64,000 nt of DNA from Albifimbria verrucaria (taxonomy: Eukaryota > Ascomycota > Sordariomycetes > Hypocreales > Stachybotryaceae): positions 5,456,001 through 5,520,000 of the forward strand of contig JAHREC010000013.1 in NCBI GenBank assembly GCA_020081605.1, given 5' to 3'. The notes under the pieces were generated by a model. That model did no database searches, was not told where the DNA came from, and saw only the letters and a program-made list of their open reading frames with translations. Every line of letters starts with the position of its first letter. Position 1 is the first letter of the stretch. The position numbers and the translations under genes were made by a program. Below are positions 1 to 11,672 of this stretch, piece after piece.

Positions 1-926
1 CCGTGCATCCAATCCTCCACTCCCAGTTCCCCCCTCACAGGACTCTCTGGTTCTTTCTCCCCTCCTCTTCCATGTTGTTCCCCATCCTATGGGATTTTCC
101 AGGGACAAGGGCAGCGTGGGAGAAACCGTCTTGCTTGATCTGAGTGCTTCTCTTACCCGTGATTGTGAGTTGACGACAGCGAGCGCCTGTTCGTTTACCG
201 ACCAACCAGCCAGCCAGCAAGTAAGCACGAGCACGAGCACGAGCACCACCAAACCGCTATCTTACCACCACTTCATCCTGCGCCAACCACCACCGCTATT
301 GTTGGTGTTGCTGCTGGTGCGCGCTGGTGCTCCCACTGTCACTGCCGCTTCTGCCAGAGCCGTTTTACACGCCGATTCATAACACGTTTTCCTTGCATGC
401 CTCGCTCTTGGTCCCCCTTGCCTGGACCATATTCATGTACGTCTGTATCTTTTGTCTTGTTAGTTCCAGTCTTAGTATCCTCTTTCAACCGTCCGGGACC
501 CATCCGCCCTATCCAACGATCCATCGTCTTGTCCCTGCCCTCCTCCTCCCTCTCCCTTGCTTGCTTGCTTTTTCTTGTTTTATAATTTTTTAGGCTACTT
601 CCCTTGCCTATATATCTCTCAGCGCAATTGAGTCCATTCCCATGTTGGTGGTGCCTGTGCCAGCCCTTGCGCTCCATCTTGGCTGCTGCACTTTTCCATT
701 CCGGCTTAAATCGCACGCAGCCTGAGCGCATCCGATAGCTCCTTGGCCGCTGTCGCTCCTCGCAGCCTCGTCGTCCCTTTTACTTTCTCTCTGCCTCCCC
801 CTCCCTCAATTCCCTTTCCTCCCCATCGTCCTGTCCTGTCCTGCACTACCACCTGTTGGTTGTCTGGTTGTACAGCAGCCTCATGTCCACGTTTCACTCC
901 ACATCCCGTCGCTAGCCTGCGACAAA
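1..926 (+). other. upstream region of the RasGEF gene
   Basis: No convincing gene is visible. The stretch is rich in pyrimidine tracts (about 500-600 and 770-830), as is common in leaders of filamentous fungi. It holds a GCACGA tandem run at 225-246 and a TATATAT at about 608-614. The open frames here have skewed, low-complexity composition and no recognisable domain. It probably carries promoter and 5' leader of the gene starting at 927. Confidence 0.5.
225..246. repeat. GCACGA hexanucleotide microsatellite
   Basis: Three full GCACGA units and a partial fourth lie in tandem, upstream of the RasGEF gene. It is a simple repeat with no evident function. Confidence 0.8.
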
Positions 927-3900
927 ATGGTCCCGGACGGCAACGCCGACTCTTATCAAGCTCACAGCTCCTCCAGCTCCAAGGACGATCCCTGGCCCTT
1001 GCCCACCTCGCCCTCGTCCGCCGCTGCTGCTGTTGCGGTTGCACTCGACCTCGACTTCAGCACCACCTCCACCTCCAACACCTCCAACCCCAAATCCAAC
1101 TCCCACCATCCCCTGCATCGTCGCCCTTCCGTTGCCGTCCGCCACGACCTGCCGTCCCCGACGTCGCCAACGCTGCGCTCTCTCGCTCTGCCAGCGTCTC
1201 GAGCCCGCACCATCGTGCACGCCGGCACTCGCCCGCGCTCCCCGTCTCCGCCTACCGCGAGGCCTTCGACTCGACGCCCCGCGACCCCGTGAGCCGGCGT
1301 CACGATCGAGACGTGCACGCGAATGCCAGGACGAGGCCCTCGCCCGCAAGCACCCCCATCGCTGAGACGCCCGACGACGGAGATGACACACAGAACGATC
1401 AATTTCCACCACCGCCTCGCCGAGAATCCCTAAGAGTCGGTCATTCACACTATTGGGTATGTTGCCTCCCGACCTGCTCGCCTGCGATGTGTTGTTGTCC
1501 TGTTCTTTGTTGTCTTGCGTAGCTCCGCTTCCGTCGCAGGGCAAGCCATGCCGAGCCAGCACCTCCAAAATGTGTCTCTTCGCTGACCGTCGCAATCGCC
1601 CCCTCCCTCTAGTCCCTCAAACCCGCCAGCATGGAGAGCTTCAACATTGCCATCATAGGCGCCACCGGCGTCGGCAAGTCTTCGTTTGTTCAGCGCGTCC
1701 TCAATCTGTCCCGCCCACCCATCACCAATGCCTCGAGCATGCGTGTCTCCGTCGACAACTCCACCCACCTCGTCACCCTTCTCGAGCTAGACCTCGAGTA
1801 TTTCGAATTGAACCCCTCCCAGCCGATACAATGGCCGAGGCAAATAAACGGTCACATCGTTCCCCGTGTCGATGCAGCCCTCCTCCTTTACGACGTTATG
1901 AACCAGGAATCCATCCGCGAGTTGCCCCAGGCTGCTGGTAAGCACCCTCCATTCCAGTCGCTTGGCCAAGAAGTCTTGGCGCTAACAGTACCAAGGTGCA
2001 CTCGCAAACTCCAATCTCCCCGCCATCCTCGTTGCCAGCAAATGCGAGCACCCAATGGACGAATGGGTCGTTGACGCTGACGGCATGACTAATCACCCAT
2101 ACTTCAAATCGTGCTTTGCCTCCTACAAACTCATGAGCAAGGACACAGAGACGAGCCGGGCCTGTTTGCAAGCGATTGTCGGTGCTGCTGTAGCCCATAG
2201 GAAAGGTTGTGGCTCCTGCACGTTCTCCCCTTCGTGCATAATGCTGACATGGGTTGCAGAAGAATCCACCGACACCCTACTACGGAAGCGAGCCCAGTCC
2301 GCCGCCAACATCGATACTTTTGATACCAGCATCCCGCGCCCCGTCAGCGAGCATAGCAAACATAGCCGTGCCAGCTCTGATCTGTCGGCCTTGCGCGGGT
2401 TTCCGAATGCGCCTCTGATGGAGAAGCGCCGGGCCCAGACCTCCCGGGGAGTGCGGCCAGGTCAGCAACAGTTCGACGCCAGCAGTCTAACCCCTACAAG
2501 CGAGTTCGGCGAGCAAGGGCAGCAGAGCTACATGAGAACGTCAGGCATCCGGGTCGACAGACCTGGCAGCGACATTATTCTCGACATCGAAGAATCCGAC
2601 GCAGAGTCACACCGATATTCCGATGACATACCCATTCTGCAACGGAACGAGGACGCTGCCTCTGACAGGCAATCCAAAACTGCCGGCGTGTCTTTCGACG
2701 AGCTGGTAGATCGTCTGCTTGCTCCCCGCCTCACCCGGGCCGACAACAACTTCTCCGACATTTTCTCTGTCTCTACCGCAAGTTTGCTGCACCCGGACAG
2801 TTATTCCTGGCCATTCTTAAGCGTCTTGACCGTGTGAGAGAAGACAAAGCCGCCCACTACCTTTCCAAAACAGCTACGCAGCTGCGAATAATCGAAGTTG
2901 TGGCCAAATGGGTGTCATTATACCCCGGCGACTTTGCAAGGCCTACGACAAGACGTAACCTGGAGGACTTTATCAGACACTTGTCGACAGAGCCGATATT
3001 CTCTATTGCTGCGCAACAGATGCGCCGGAATCTTCATCTTAACGTGGTAGAAGATGATGACACAGGTTGGGCAAACGCAGATGAGCTGGGTGACAAGGTT
3101 GCCAGCGAGCTTCTACACAAGGAGCTGGATGAGCTGGTAGACGGGGTCAGCACAGTTCAGTTTGATGATGATATGGACGGACGACCTTCTGGAAGCTCGG
3201 ATACGTCGGTCTTGGACCGCGGAAGCAGTGTGGGAAGTCAGTTCCAGTTCCACTCGTACGATGAATACGACCGGGAAGCCGCCCTTCTGGAGCCTACCGA
3301 TCACCTTCCGATGAACAAGTTCCGATACCACATCTTCATGGACATTCCTGACGACGATATTGCCGATGAACTGACCAGGATCGATTGGATCATGTTTTCG
3401 TCAATTCGAATCCGCGATTTTGTACGGCATGTCAGCTTGCCCTCAGGCCAAAAAGAAAAATGCAAGAGCTTGAGAAATGTGAACCGGATGATTAGCCACT
3501 TCAACCACATTGCCAAGTGGGTTGCAAACATGATTCTTTTGAGGGATAAGGCAAAGCATCGAGCGCAGATCATGGAGAAGTTTATGAATATTGCAGTAAA
3601 GCTGCGGCAGCTGAACAACTATAATGGACTGGCAGCTGTCCTGGCAGGTATTAATGGTACTGCCATTCACCGCCTGGCACAGACCAGGGCGCTCGTATCC
3701 CCGAGGCCCAGAAGCGGTTTGCCCGGCTGGTGATTCTCATGGGAACCCAGAAGAGCCATTTCGCGTATCGATTGGCATGGGAGAATTCACCACTGCCCAG
3801 AATACCGTTCATTCCCCTACACCGCCGAGATCTGGTGTCTGCTGAAGAGGAAGCAAGACCTTTGTCGGTGCTAACGGTGACCGAATTAACTGGAAGAAGT

Positions 3901-4178
3901 TTGAAGTACTGGGAGAGGTGCTACTGCCGATTATGAGGAGTCAGGGCACGGCATACCCCAACCTTGCGAAGCACGAGATTGCTCGCGAGTTGGTGTTGGG
4001 CTGCCGTATGCCAACTGATGAGGAGGTAAGAACCCAGCCAGCCGGCATCTGTTTACTGTTTGGAGGTCCCATGCTAACGCAACGTAAAGGAAATCTATCA
4101 AAGGAGTTTGCAGGTGGAGAGTTCATCTTCTGGGCCGGTAGATCCTTCCAAGAAGAAGTTTCCTGGTTCGCTAAATGA
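927..4178 (+). CDS. Ras-like domain plus RasGEF (Cdc25-type) exchange factor
   Basis: Probable guanine-nucleotide exchange factor for Ras-family GTPases, signalling at membranes. Five exons are inferred: 927-1456, 1613-1937, 1996-2205, 2260-4025, 4090-4178, giving about 974 residues. After a Ser/Pro-rich N-terminus, a Ras-like fold begins near residue 184 with P-loop GATGVGKS. A RasGEF_N segment follows (about 525-610), then the catalytic Cdc25 domain (about 712-935; FMDIPDDDIADELT, NGTAIHRL, RINWKKFE). The start at ATG 927 sits in a good context (ACAAAATGG). The frame breaks at about 1152, 2763, 3699, 3850 and 4156; each is mended by one base in a homopolymer, and the exon sum is then whole codons. 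The Ras-like part lacks a clear DxxG, and its G4 motif reads SKCE, so GTP binding is doubtful. The family call is firm; the exact N-terminus is less so. Confidence 0.88.
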
Positions 4179-4670
4179 TTGCGGGATAGCGATGGAGTTT
4201 ATTTACTTGATCTGGAGTGGCAACACTGATATAACATTTTCCGTTACTTCATGAAGATCCTTAGCGGGCCGCCGATGTGTCGCGGAGTATTATAGAGGTG
4301 TGGACGGCAACGATGGATTCTAGAGCATCTTAGGCGCATTTCGAGGATTGAAGAAAGATATTTGAAGGGTGTCCGTGAAAGTACCCTGTCCTAAGACTTG
4401 ACTCTCAGTGAAGCGAAATAAGCGTGTGTTTGGTGTAATTACTGAATACCTCGGTAGGCGCCTTATCGATTCGCCCATCTCGAGGGAAGGAGCTGTGGCA
4501 CGTGGCAGTAGCTTGTTCCTTCTTTCATTTCGAAGCGTGAAGAATGGAAGGTGCTCTGTTTAAAAAACATAGAACAGAACCAGGTCTTGGGTCAATTTCT
4601 CTACAACAATACAACAATATCCACTTGAACAGTCGAGCGAGACTGTAGGAATTGATACGAATCGGCTCAG
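4179..4670. other. intergenic, 3' flank of the RasGEF gene
   Basis: No gene or structured RNA seen. It probably holds the RasGEF 3' UTR and the short promoter of the next gene on the same strand. Confidence 0.4.
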
Positions 4671-6299
4671 CCATGCATACATCCATCATCGCCTTACCGA
4701 AAGTACACATTGCCGAGAAAAACACTGGAGTAAACGTACTTATCTATGGCTCTCTATACTTGGCCATGCCTAGTGGGTATGAACACTTAGTCACGGCAGA
4801 TGGTCTTCTTCAAACGGTGAAGGAACAGCATCTCTGGGTTGCAAGAACTGGAGCATGCCAACTTATGTTCTCCTTATCATCTCAGGATGAAGCCATCGAC
4901 ATCAACCATGTCATTGACTATCTGGCAGAATGGATATATTCATGGGATGTTCGTCTACAGCTATCTTATTAAGTGTCTATCATCGCTAACCAGTTTAGGG
5001 CTGGAAACAGCTGGGTCTACGCCTTCAGCGAATAGATTCCCTAGAAACGAACCCGACTGGAGAAATCGTCTTCTCTATCCAACATCCCGATCTTTCTTCT
5101 GCACTGATCCCACCGAGCGGTGCCCGAGAGCGGGATTTCTGTCGGCATCATACACCCTCGTCATGTTCCAGGACAAACCTCCAGTTACCACTATTCCACC
5201 TACACCAAATAAGCGAGCGCATAGCCGCAAGCGAAAGGCTGGAGAAATACAGACCAACGATACTGTATACCTTATGGGTACCAATACGATGTATCAATGT
5301 CTTGCAACTCATGACCAGAAAGCTGTTGATGAGTTCATATCCCGCTTGAGTCCAGGATCCTTGGATGATAACGCGTTTGGTCTGAGAGACAGAGACAATG
5401 CCGCATCTCGAGACACCACAAATGGAACACTTTGCCTTACAGATATGGGGCCTACAATGCATGCAGTTCTCAGGGTCATTATTCTTGGTGGTAGTCAAAG
5501 CCGTAAGGCTTTCAGGGTTCTCGAAGGAAGACTGCCACCAAGCTTAGCAATATTGACACCGGCGGTTTTTCATATGCCATATCTCAAGGTATAAGACTCC
5601 CAAACATCACTATCTCATGACTAACCTGCGGACAGACAGTCTCGGACCGAGCAAATCTTATGTCAGTGATTGCAACCTCACTCGCACGAATGAGCAACGC
5701 AGAATCGCCTCAGTTCAGACAAAAAGTCTTGTCCTTGAGAGCATTTTCCAGCCTAAGTCCTACAAGCGCAATCGCCAACGAAGTCGACGATGAGTTCATT
5801 ACAAGTCGGATTGAGGAAGCCACGTGGAGAACGATCTTATCAACAACCCAAGTGCCTGTTGTACGATGCAAAGCGAACCCCAAAGACCATGGGCCGTTGC
5901 CTCCAAGTAAACACGCAAATTTGGCAGATGCGAACCTGGGGATAGACTCTGAAACATCATCCTATACTGATGCCACGCATAGAGATGCAGTAATGATCGA
6001 ATATCCATACAATCCCCGTAGCACCAAACGTCTCAATACCTATCTCGGCAACATCTGAACACTCACTGTCATCTAAGACTTTGGAAGGGCTGCATATGAA
6101 CTTGGCCACATATTATAGCGTTGAACCAATGAGATTTCCAACGAGTGAGCAAAGTGAACCCATACCACCACAAAGAATGAACGATAACCAGGACCACATT
6201 ATTTATAACCACTCTTATTTAACGGCGCCGTCAAGTGCTCCTTTGGGGACAGGTTTATATTTCAACTCCAACAGTGAAAACTCCTTCGATCTTAATTAG
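4671..6299 (+). CDS. unrecognised multi-exon protein
   Basis: I do not recognise this gene. A first exon from ATG 4671 probably ends near 4948-4952 (donor GTTCGT or GTCTAC) and joins at 4999 after a CTAAC branch site and TTTAG. The second exon runs to 5588; intron 5589-5635 has donor GTATAA and acceptor GGACAG and fuses in phase to the next exon (TVSDRANLMSV). Near 6016 a CCCC run breaks the frame; reading it as CCC gives a natural continuation (IPVAPNVSIPISATSEHS) to a stop at 6299. The product would be roughly 500 residues with a basic patch (KRAHSRKRKAGE), which could be a nuclear signal, and no transmembrane segment. No known domain or catalytic motif is seen. Start and first junction are uncertain. 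Confidence 0.5.
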
Positions 6300-6688
6300 C
6301 ATGAAACCAAACAGGCGCTGGAAGGAAATGCCATTCTGAAACGCTAGAAAGTCACCAAACCTCTCCATTAATTAGGGCATGCGGTTGCCAAGTTAAAATG
6401 CGTATGCATGAATGGCAACTGGACGTCGGCGCATCCATATATTATATTCATCTCCTTACGAAATAACATAACCAGCTCGGCCATGGAATGGTATTCCAGC
6501 CCTAGGCTTCTCTTGCTGCAGTTGAAATCTATTGATGCTGTAAACACAGCCGCTTCCAAAAAGAATAACGCCATTCATAATGAACAAAGAAGTAAGCCCA
6601 ACATCTCGTCCAATGTTGCAGCGACTTTGAGAGGGATGAAGGGCACAGCCCACGTCACCCAAGTTCTATCGTTTTCCCAATCTGCGCT
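6300..6688. other. convergent intergenic spacer
   Basis: The spacer lies between two convergent genes and probably holds both 3' UTRs. No further feature is seen. Confidence 0.4.
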
Positions 6689-6925
6689 TCATTTAAGAGA
6701 ATTATTTCTTGCCTCCTTGGCACCACCCTTGCCCTTGCCATCATCCTTCTTCTTCTTTTGCTCGGGCTTGAGGGTAGCGTAGTGAATGAACCACAACAGG
6801 AGGCCCTGTGCGATGAGGCCGACGAGAACGAGGATGAGGGTGGTGAACAGCTGGGGTTGGTCATTGAGAGTAGCGACGGCAGCATCGGTGGCACCGATCT
6901 TCTTCATCCAAGAGAAATTGGCCAT
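6689..6925 (-). CDS. small single-pass membrane protein, 78 residues
   Basis: A complete frame starts with MANFSWMKKIG and ends NNSLK. It has one strongly hydrophobic segment at about residues 27-48 (LFTTLILVLVGLIAQGLLLW) followed by a very basic tail (KPEQKKKKDDGKGKGGAK), so the C-terminus is predicted to face the cytosol. A tiny tail-basic membrane protein would suit an accessory subunit of an ER or mitochondrial complex, but I cannot name the family. A CT-rich stretch (on the coding strand) precedes it. The coherent hydrophobic-plus-basic layout and the clean ATG and stop argue for a real gene. Confidence 0.62.
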   Translation of the reverse strand: MANFSWMKKIGATDAAVATLNDQPQLFTTLILVLVGLIAQGLLLWFIHYATLKPEQKKKKDDGKGKGGAKEARNNSLK

Positions 6926-8227
6926 GGTGGGCGAGTGGACGGGGTGGTTTGATTATGTGTGAGATTCGTTCGGTAGGATATCGTGCGCGTATGTGGCCAG
7001 TCAATGGCGCAAGTAGCAGAGCAGACGGGGAGATCTGTTTGAAGAGAGAGGCAGCGCTGCAGCGATATTCGAGACAGGAGGGCTGAATGGTTGAACGCAA
7101 GAAAGCGACAGGCGCAAAGCTATCAGCAGAGCGACGCGGCGAGACGAGTTGGGTCGAAGAGGATGCGAGTTGGATATCACTGAGAAAGAGTCGGGAAAAG
7201 AGCCCAGAACAAGGAGAAATGGGAAAAGGAGGGAAATAGAAAGAAATCAAAGAATAGGTAGAACGAAGAGTGGTACGATGATGCGGCAAGAGAAAGGCCA
7301 GCGGAGTCGTTCGAAACGGGGAGCGTCACGGACTGCGGATCCAAAAGAAGGGAGTGGGGCCTCAGTCAGACAGAGAGACGGCGTTTCACATGTGCTGCAG
7401 AATGGAGTTGGCTGATGACGGGCGCTTACTGAGAAGAGGCTGGCCTGCAAATGTGCCACTGATCTGTTTGAATCAGGGGCAGAACAGGGAACGTGCAAAT
7501 AAAAAACGAGTCGCAAGCCGTGAAGATGCCAAAGTCGTTGAATTGAGGTCGAATTGGATTCATATGAAGGGTCAATATGGGAACATGTACGGTTCAAATG
7601 CTGTCCTGGTTCATCCTCAAGGTACAGTATAGTACAGTAAAGGCTGTACAAGCTGTGTCTTATTTTAGCAAGCATCTTGGTAGGTATGTAGACTTTCCCT
7701 GAGTAAGTGGTATGTTCATTACAGTAAGTCCCATACTGCAATTTGAACACGCCGAAACCTATTTCTAGTGTTCCATTCGTAAGGCTTCGGCGTCAATTAT
7801 ATCCTCTGCTAGCCTGGGAATTCGAATATTTCTTTCACTTGCCTTTCCCTTGGCAGAAACCCCCTTGTTCCTCGACCCAGCATCAGTCGAGGTACCGGTA
7901 CACCATGGCCTGTACTTCAACCTTCAACACACGCAGCGGACCAGGACCGTTCAATTGCTGACTAACAAAGCTTGGGTGGATCTCTACCCTTTCCTCGTCC
8001 GTCCAATCATGATGGGCCATGCCAGGTTCATTTTCCTGGGGCCCTTTTAGAAAAATCTCCAAAAGCTCGTTGCAACGAAGAGCACAAGCACGTCGCGCTA
8101 CGCCTTGGACGCCGGACACGGGAACACTCTCTCTCTCCTCCAGCATCCCCGAGGTGATCCTTCCCACCGGCCTCCCCGCCTACCCTCGCTCAATTGACCC
8201 TTCATCCAACTCTCAGGGTGGCCGGCC
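6926..8227. other. divergent promoter region between the small membrane protein and uS5m genes
   Basis: This 1.3-kb stretch separates two divergent genes. Its purine-rich part (about 7150-7420) would be pyrimidine-rich on the minus strand, as expected for the leader of the small membrane protein gene. No supportable gene is seen. Confidence 0.4.
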
Positions 8228-9815
8228 ATGAGCGTCGCACGACCGGCGCGCAGCCTCGTCGGCCGCTGTCTCGCCTCGACAAGAAAGGCACCCCTCGCCG
8301 TCTCTTACCAGTCCTTCCACACCTCCTCCCAGTGCTCGCAGCGGCGGTCACGCTTTCGTAATGTCACCGCCGAGGAGATGGGGCTGCTCAAGCCCGAGAA
8401 CATGGCCAAGTACCGCGAAGAGAAGTTTCCCGAGTTCACCAAGGAGGAGCTCCTCGCCTTGGAGAAGAAGTACTCCCCGAGCACCTCGAGGCTCTGAAAG
8501 CTGGCGAGAAGGCCATCAACCCCGATGACCTCATCATCCAGGGCCGGTTACGAGACGATCCCTACAGGCCCAACTACATCGAAGACTACACCGTCCTCGA
8601 CCCCAAGTACGATCTCAAGCCTGACCTTGGTGGCACCCCACGGAGCCCGAATGGCCCAGCAACAGCAAGTGGATAGACGACTACGGCATGAAGATGTCTG
8701 GTCTCCTCGACAAGAAGACGGACGAGCAGCTCACCCGGGCCATGGTCCGAGCCCTGAGGAAGGTGAAGCAGGGCGCCGGTCACGACATGATCGACCTGAC
8801 CGAGGAGGAGCTGAACGAGATGGAGAAGGACCCTGAGCTGGCTAAGAAGTACATTCTTACCGAAGACGATGGCCCTGAGCCTGATGCCAACGCCTCTGGC
8901 CCGGAGTACATGACCCGTGCTCAGGCCATGCAGCTCGACGAGGCTGTTGAGGCCGAGTGGAAGAAGGAGCTGGACAGGATCGCCCAGATGGGCCTCACCC
9001 CGATGTTGAGCCTTCGAGCCTCGAGCTCGTCGAGGACGGTCCCGCGGGTGTCATCCGACTGCACACCGCCGAGGCCGTCGAGCTCGGCAAGGTGCCTGGT
9101 GTCGAGGGCATGTACAAAGCCCAGGCCGACCCGGAGGACGAGGGCCACGACGATGGTGGTGAGTGGCAGGAGATCAAGCGCCTCACGGGCATGACTCTCA
9201 AGGATATCATGTCGCTCGTCCGCAAGGTCCTGGTCCAGCGTCAGGTCGTCAACCAGACGCGTCTGGGCAAGGTCCGCAGCCACTCGGTCCTCGCCATCGC
9301 CGGTAACGGCAACGGCCGCCTGGGTCTGGGCATCGCCAAGTCCACTGAGCCCAGAATTGCTGCTGAGACGGCTCAGATGCTTGCCATCCGCAACATGAAG
9401 CCCATCCGCAGGTACGAGAACCGCACCATCTTCGGTAACTCCACCGCCAAGGTGTCCGGCTCGGTGGTAGAGCTGGCTGCTCGCCCAGCAGGTATGTCAA
9501 TCCCCCATTTTCCATTTTTATAACATTTCCTTTTGTATTCCTCAACCATATTATACAAAAGGCTCAGGTTTACTAACATACTTCTCAACCCACAGGCTTC
9601 GGTCTCCGCTGCCCCCACCGTATCTTCGAGATGTGCCGTGCCTCTGGCATCCACGACCTGGCCGCCAAGATGCCCCGTTCCAAGAGCCCCTGAACACGGT
9701 CAAGGCGGCGTACGAGGCCCTGACGAACCAGCTTGACCCGGAGGAGATCGCCATCGGCCGCGGCAAGAAGCTGGTCGACGCGCGCAAGGTGTACTACGGC
9801 GGCGCTGTGCATTAA
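8228..9815 (+). CDS. mitochondrial small-subunit ribosomal protein uS5m
   Basis: Component of the mitochondrial small ribosomal subunit, S5 family. Two exons, 8228-9491 and 9596-9815, give about 495 residues once four breaks are mended. The N-terminus (SVARPARSLVGR..., Arg-rich, no acidic residues) looks like a mitochondrial presequence. The middle is a mitochondrion-specific extension. The S5 double-stranded RNA-binding domain follows (VLVQRQVVNQTRLGKVRSHS, then GNGNGRLGLGIAKS), then the C-terminal S5 domain (GFGLRCPHRIFEMC). The frame breaks lie at about 8478, 8638, 9000 and 9688, and all four sites read CCCC where CCCCC restores the frame. With four bases restored the coding length is 1488 nt, exactly 496 codons. 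The intron at 9492-9595 has donor GTATGT and an ACTAAC branch-like site. Confidence 0.93.
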
Positions 9816-10888
9816 GCGGGAGAGAACTTTTGTGCGTTGATGTATTATTTTTGGGAGGAGATGGGGCGCAACACAACCCCTTCCTGTTAGACCTACCACA
9901 TAACCTTGTACTATACATGTCAACCAGATAACTTTGTAACATCAAATGGCATCATTGGGCTGTAGAATCTAGTCACTGAGGCGAGTCCGTTGGGGATCAT
10001 GTGTTTGAGTGTGATGGTGATATTGATGTCTCTTTTGAGTGGCTCCGTATTGCGTATCAAAGTCCAGTGTTGTTTGTATTCATCCGCGCTCATCGCCTGG
10101 CTAAGCGCAACACTCCCCCTGCCCATTCTATGAGACTGATATCTTGGAAACATAACGTTTTACCAAACACACCCAGTTGTACCTAGAGTTAAGTTCCACA
10201 TTCTGTCTTACGGGAGGGTACTGAGGTGCCACCCAAGACGCCGAGGCCGCGGCCCGAGCCATTCCCTACCTTCTCACGATAACTTCAGTGCGATCCCTAA
10301 ACAAGAAGTAGTGTGGCATACACTTGGTGCTACCCTCACCTACTTGTCTACCCCAGATTTTTCCTGCATAACTAGAATGCGGGGGATATATTAAACTGAT
10401 ATATCATTATCTGACAGCACATGTGATGCCTTGAATTGACCAATAAATACAATGAAGAGCCTCATCGTTCGTTCAGCCTCAACACCATACGTGGAAAGTC
10501 CCTCCTCTGATACGAGAGCTTACTATGCGCTAGAGATCCTTCTCGCGGCAGAAGGTTGTCACTCATTGTGAAGAGTTCGAGTCATTATCTTCTAGCTTAG
10601 GTTCTATACCATCAATGTCAAGTTTGTCGGAGTGACTATCCATCCGGCAAGTATATTGCTTATGAAGATCTCTTTATGAATTATTCTTTAGTGGTCTCAA
10701 TATCGTTTTGGTGTATGTTAACTTGCCACCTGGGCTCTCAATAACTGACGTATAAATATTCCTGGTTTCGTTCGGTAGATTGAAAAACTCAGCCCAAGTG
10801 TTTTACCCACTTCAACCGCTTTCTAAGACAATTGATCGAATATACTATAAACATACTCTTACAACCTAAAATTGGGCTTCTTTTTAAA
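9816..10888. other. intergenic region, uS5m 3' flank and secreted-protein promoter
   Basis: No gene is seen in this 1.1-kb AT-richer stretch. It ends in the promoter of the small secreted protein, with a TATA-like box at 10751-10758. Confidence 0.45.
10751..10758 (+). promoter_or_regulatory. TATA box of the small secreted protein gene
   Basis: TATAAATA lies 131 bases before the ATG at 10889. Canonical TATA boxes are more typical of inducible than of housekeeping fungal genes. The assignment is by position and motif only. Confidence 0.45.
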
Positions 10889-11187
10889 ATGAAGCTCACT
10901 CTGTCTTTGTCTACGCTTCTTTTGGCCCTCGTCTCGATTGATGAGGCTGCTGCTTGGGGGTTCTACTATGGCAGTCAGGGCTTCAATGGAAACAGGAACG
11001 CGGACTGCATCAGCATCAATGTCAAAAAGGAACACACTTTGAATGGTTCCGGGACCCGTCTGAGGACTGTTGCGTGTATTTATACGCCAACGGGAGATGC
11101 TCGGGCACCGAAGCTGGATCGTCGTGCAATGACTGGGCGAAGGACGCGAGTAGATCACTAAGCAATCTTGCTGTAAGGAACTGTTGA
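10889..11187 (+). CDS. small secreted cysteine-containing protein
   Basis: Starts MKLTLSLSTLLLALVSIDEAAA, a good signal peptide with probable cleavage before WGFYYG. One base appears to be missing in an A run near 11026; with it restored the frame runs to a stop at 11187, giving about 99 residues. The mature part would hold six cysteines (DCI, DCC, RCSG, SSCND and terminal RNC), compatible with three disulfides. No known family is recognised; small size, secretion and cysteine content resemble uncharacterised fungal secreted proteins, including effector-like ones, but nothing here shows a function. It sits alone between AT-rich spacers. Confidence 0.7.
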
Positions 11188-11672
11188 GATGAAACATATA
11201 GGGAAGGGTAGGCATGGTAAGGGGGCGGGAGAAGGCTTTGGAAGCGAGAACAGGGTCTTATTTGAGGGAGGTTCTAGGGAATAACAATGTATCTTTCCTG
11301 TCGAGCCTATATATGCTAAATTGCTGAACTGTTGACATATTGGCGGCGACTTCATGTTCAAGGCATGTTGAAGAAGGTCACCCCAAAACATCAATATATT
11401 GAGGCTGAAAGATATACAATTCTTTCATGTAGTTGCAATGTAGCTACCTATTCATAAACAGGGTCAGCATTGGTACCTCGACTATAGAGACAAATGCCCC
11501 CTAACTGAATATTATCTCTGCTCCATCCGTCTTCATGTATCAGCCAGCATGGCATGATATGGTATCTTCTTCGATTACATGTTACTCGTAGCCGTCGTTC
11601 ATTCTTTTCCGCAAAGGTTACTCCTGTGCGTCTGTACGGTTCCGTCCGTAGTGTAAAGGGATGCGGCCAACA
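11188..11672. other. convergent intergenic spacer
   Basis: The 3' flanks of the secreted-protein gene and of the minus-strand DAD3 gene meet here. Nothing else is seen. Confidence 0.4.

Noticed and set aside
743..1522. 259-codon open frame before the RasGEF gene
   Set aside because: Its second half is the true RasGEF N-terminus seen after one indel; the first half is pyrimidine-rich leader.
8228..9815. uS5m as a pseudogene
   Set aside because: The breaks are all one-base in CCCC runs, the residues are otherwise well conserved, and many unrelated genes show the same type of break.
10560..10590. tRNA B-box-like GAGTTCGAGTC
   Set aside because: No matching A box, acceptor stem or cloverleaf could be built around it.
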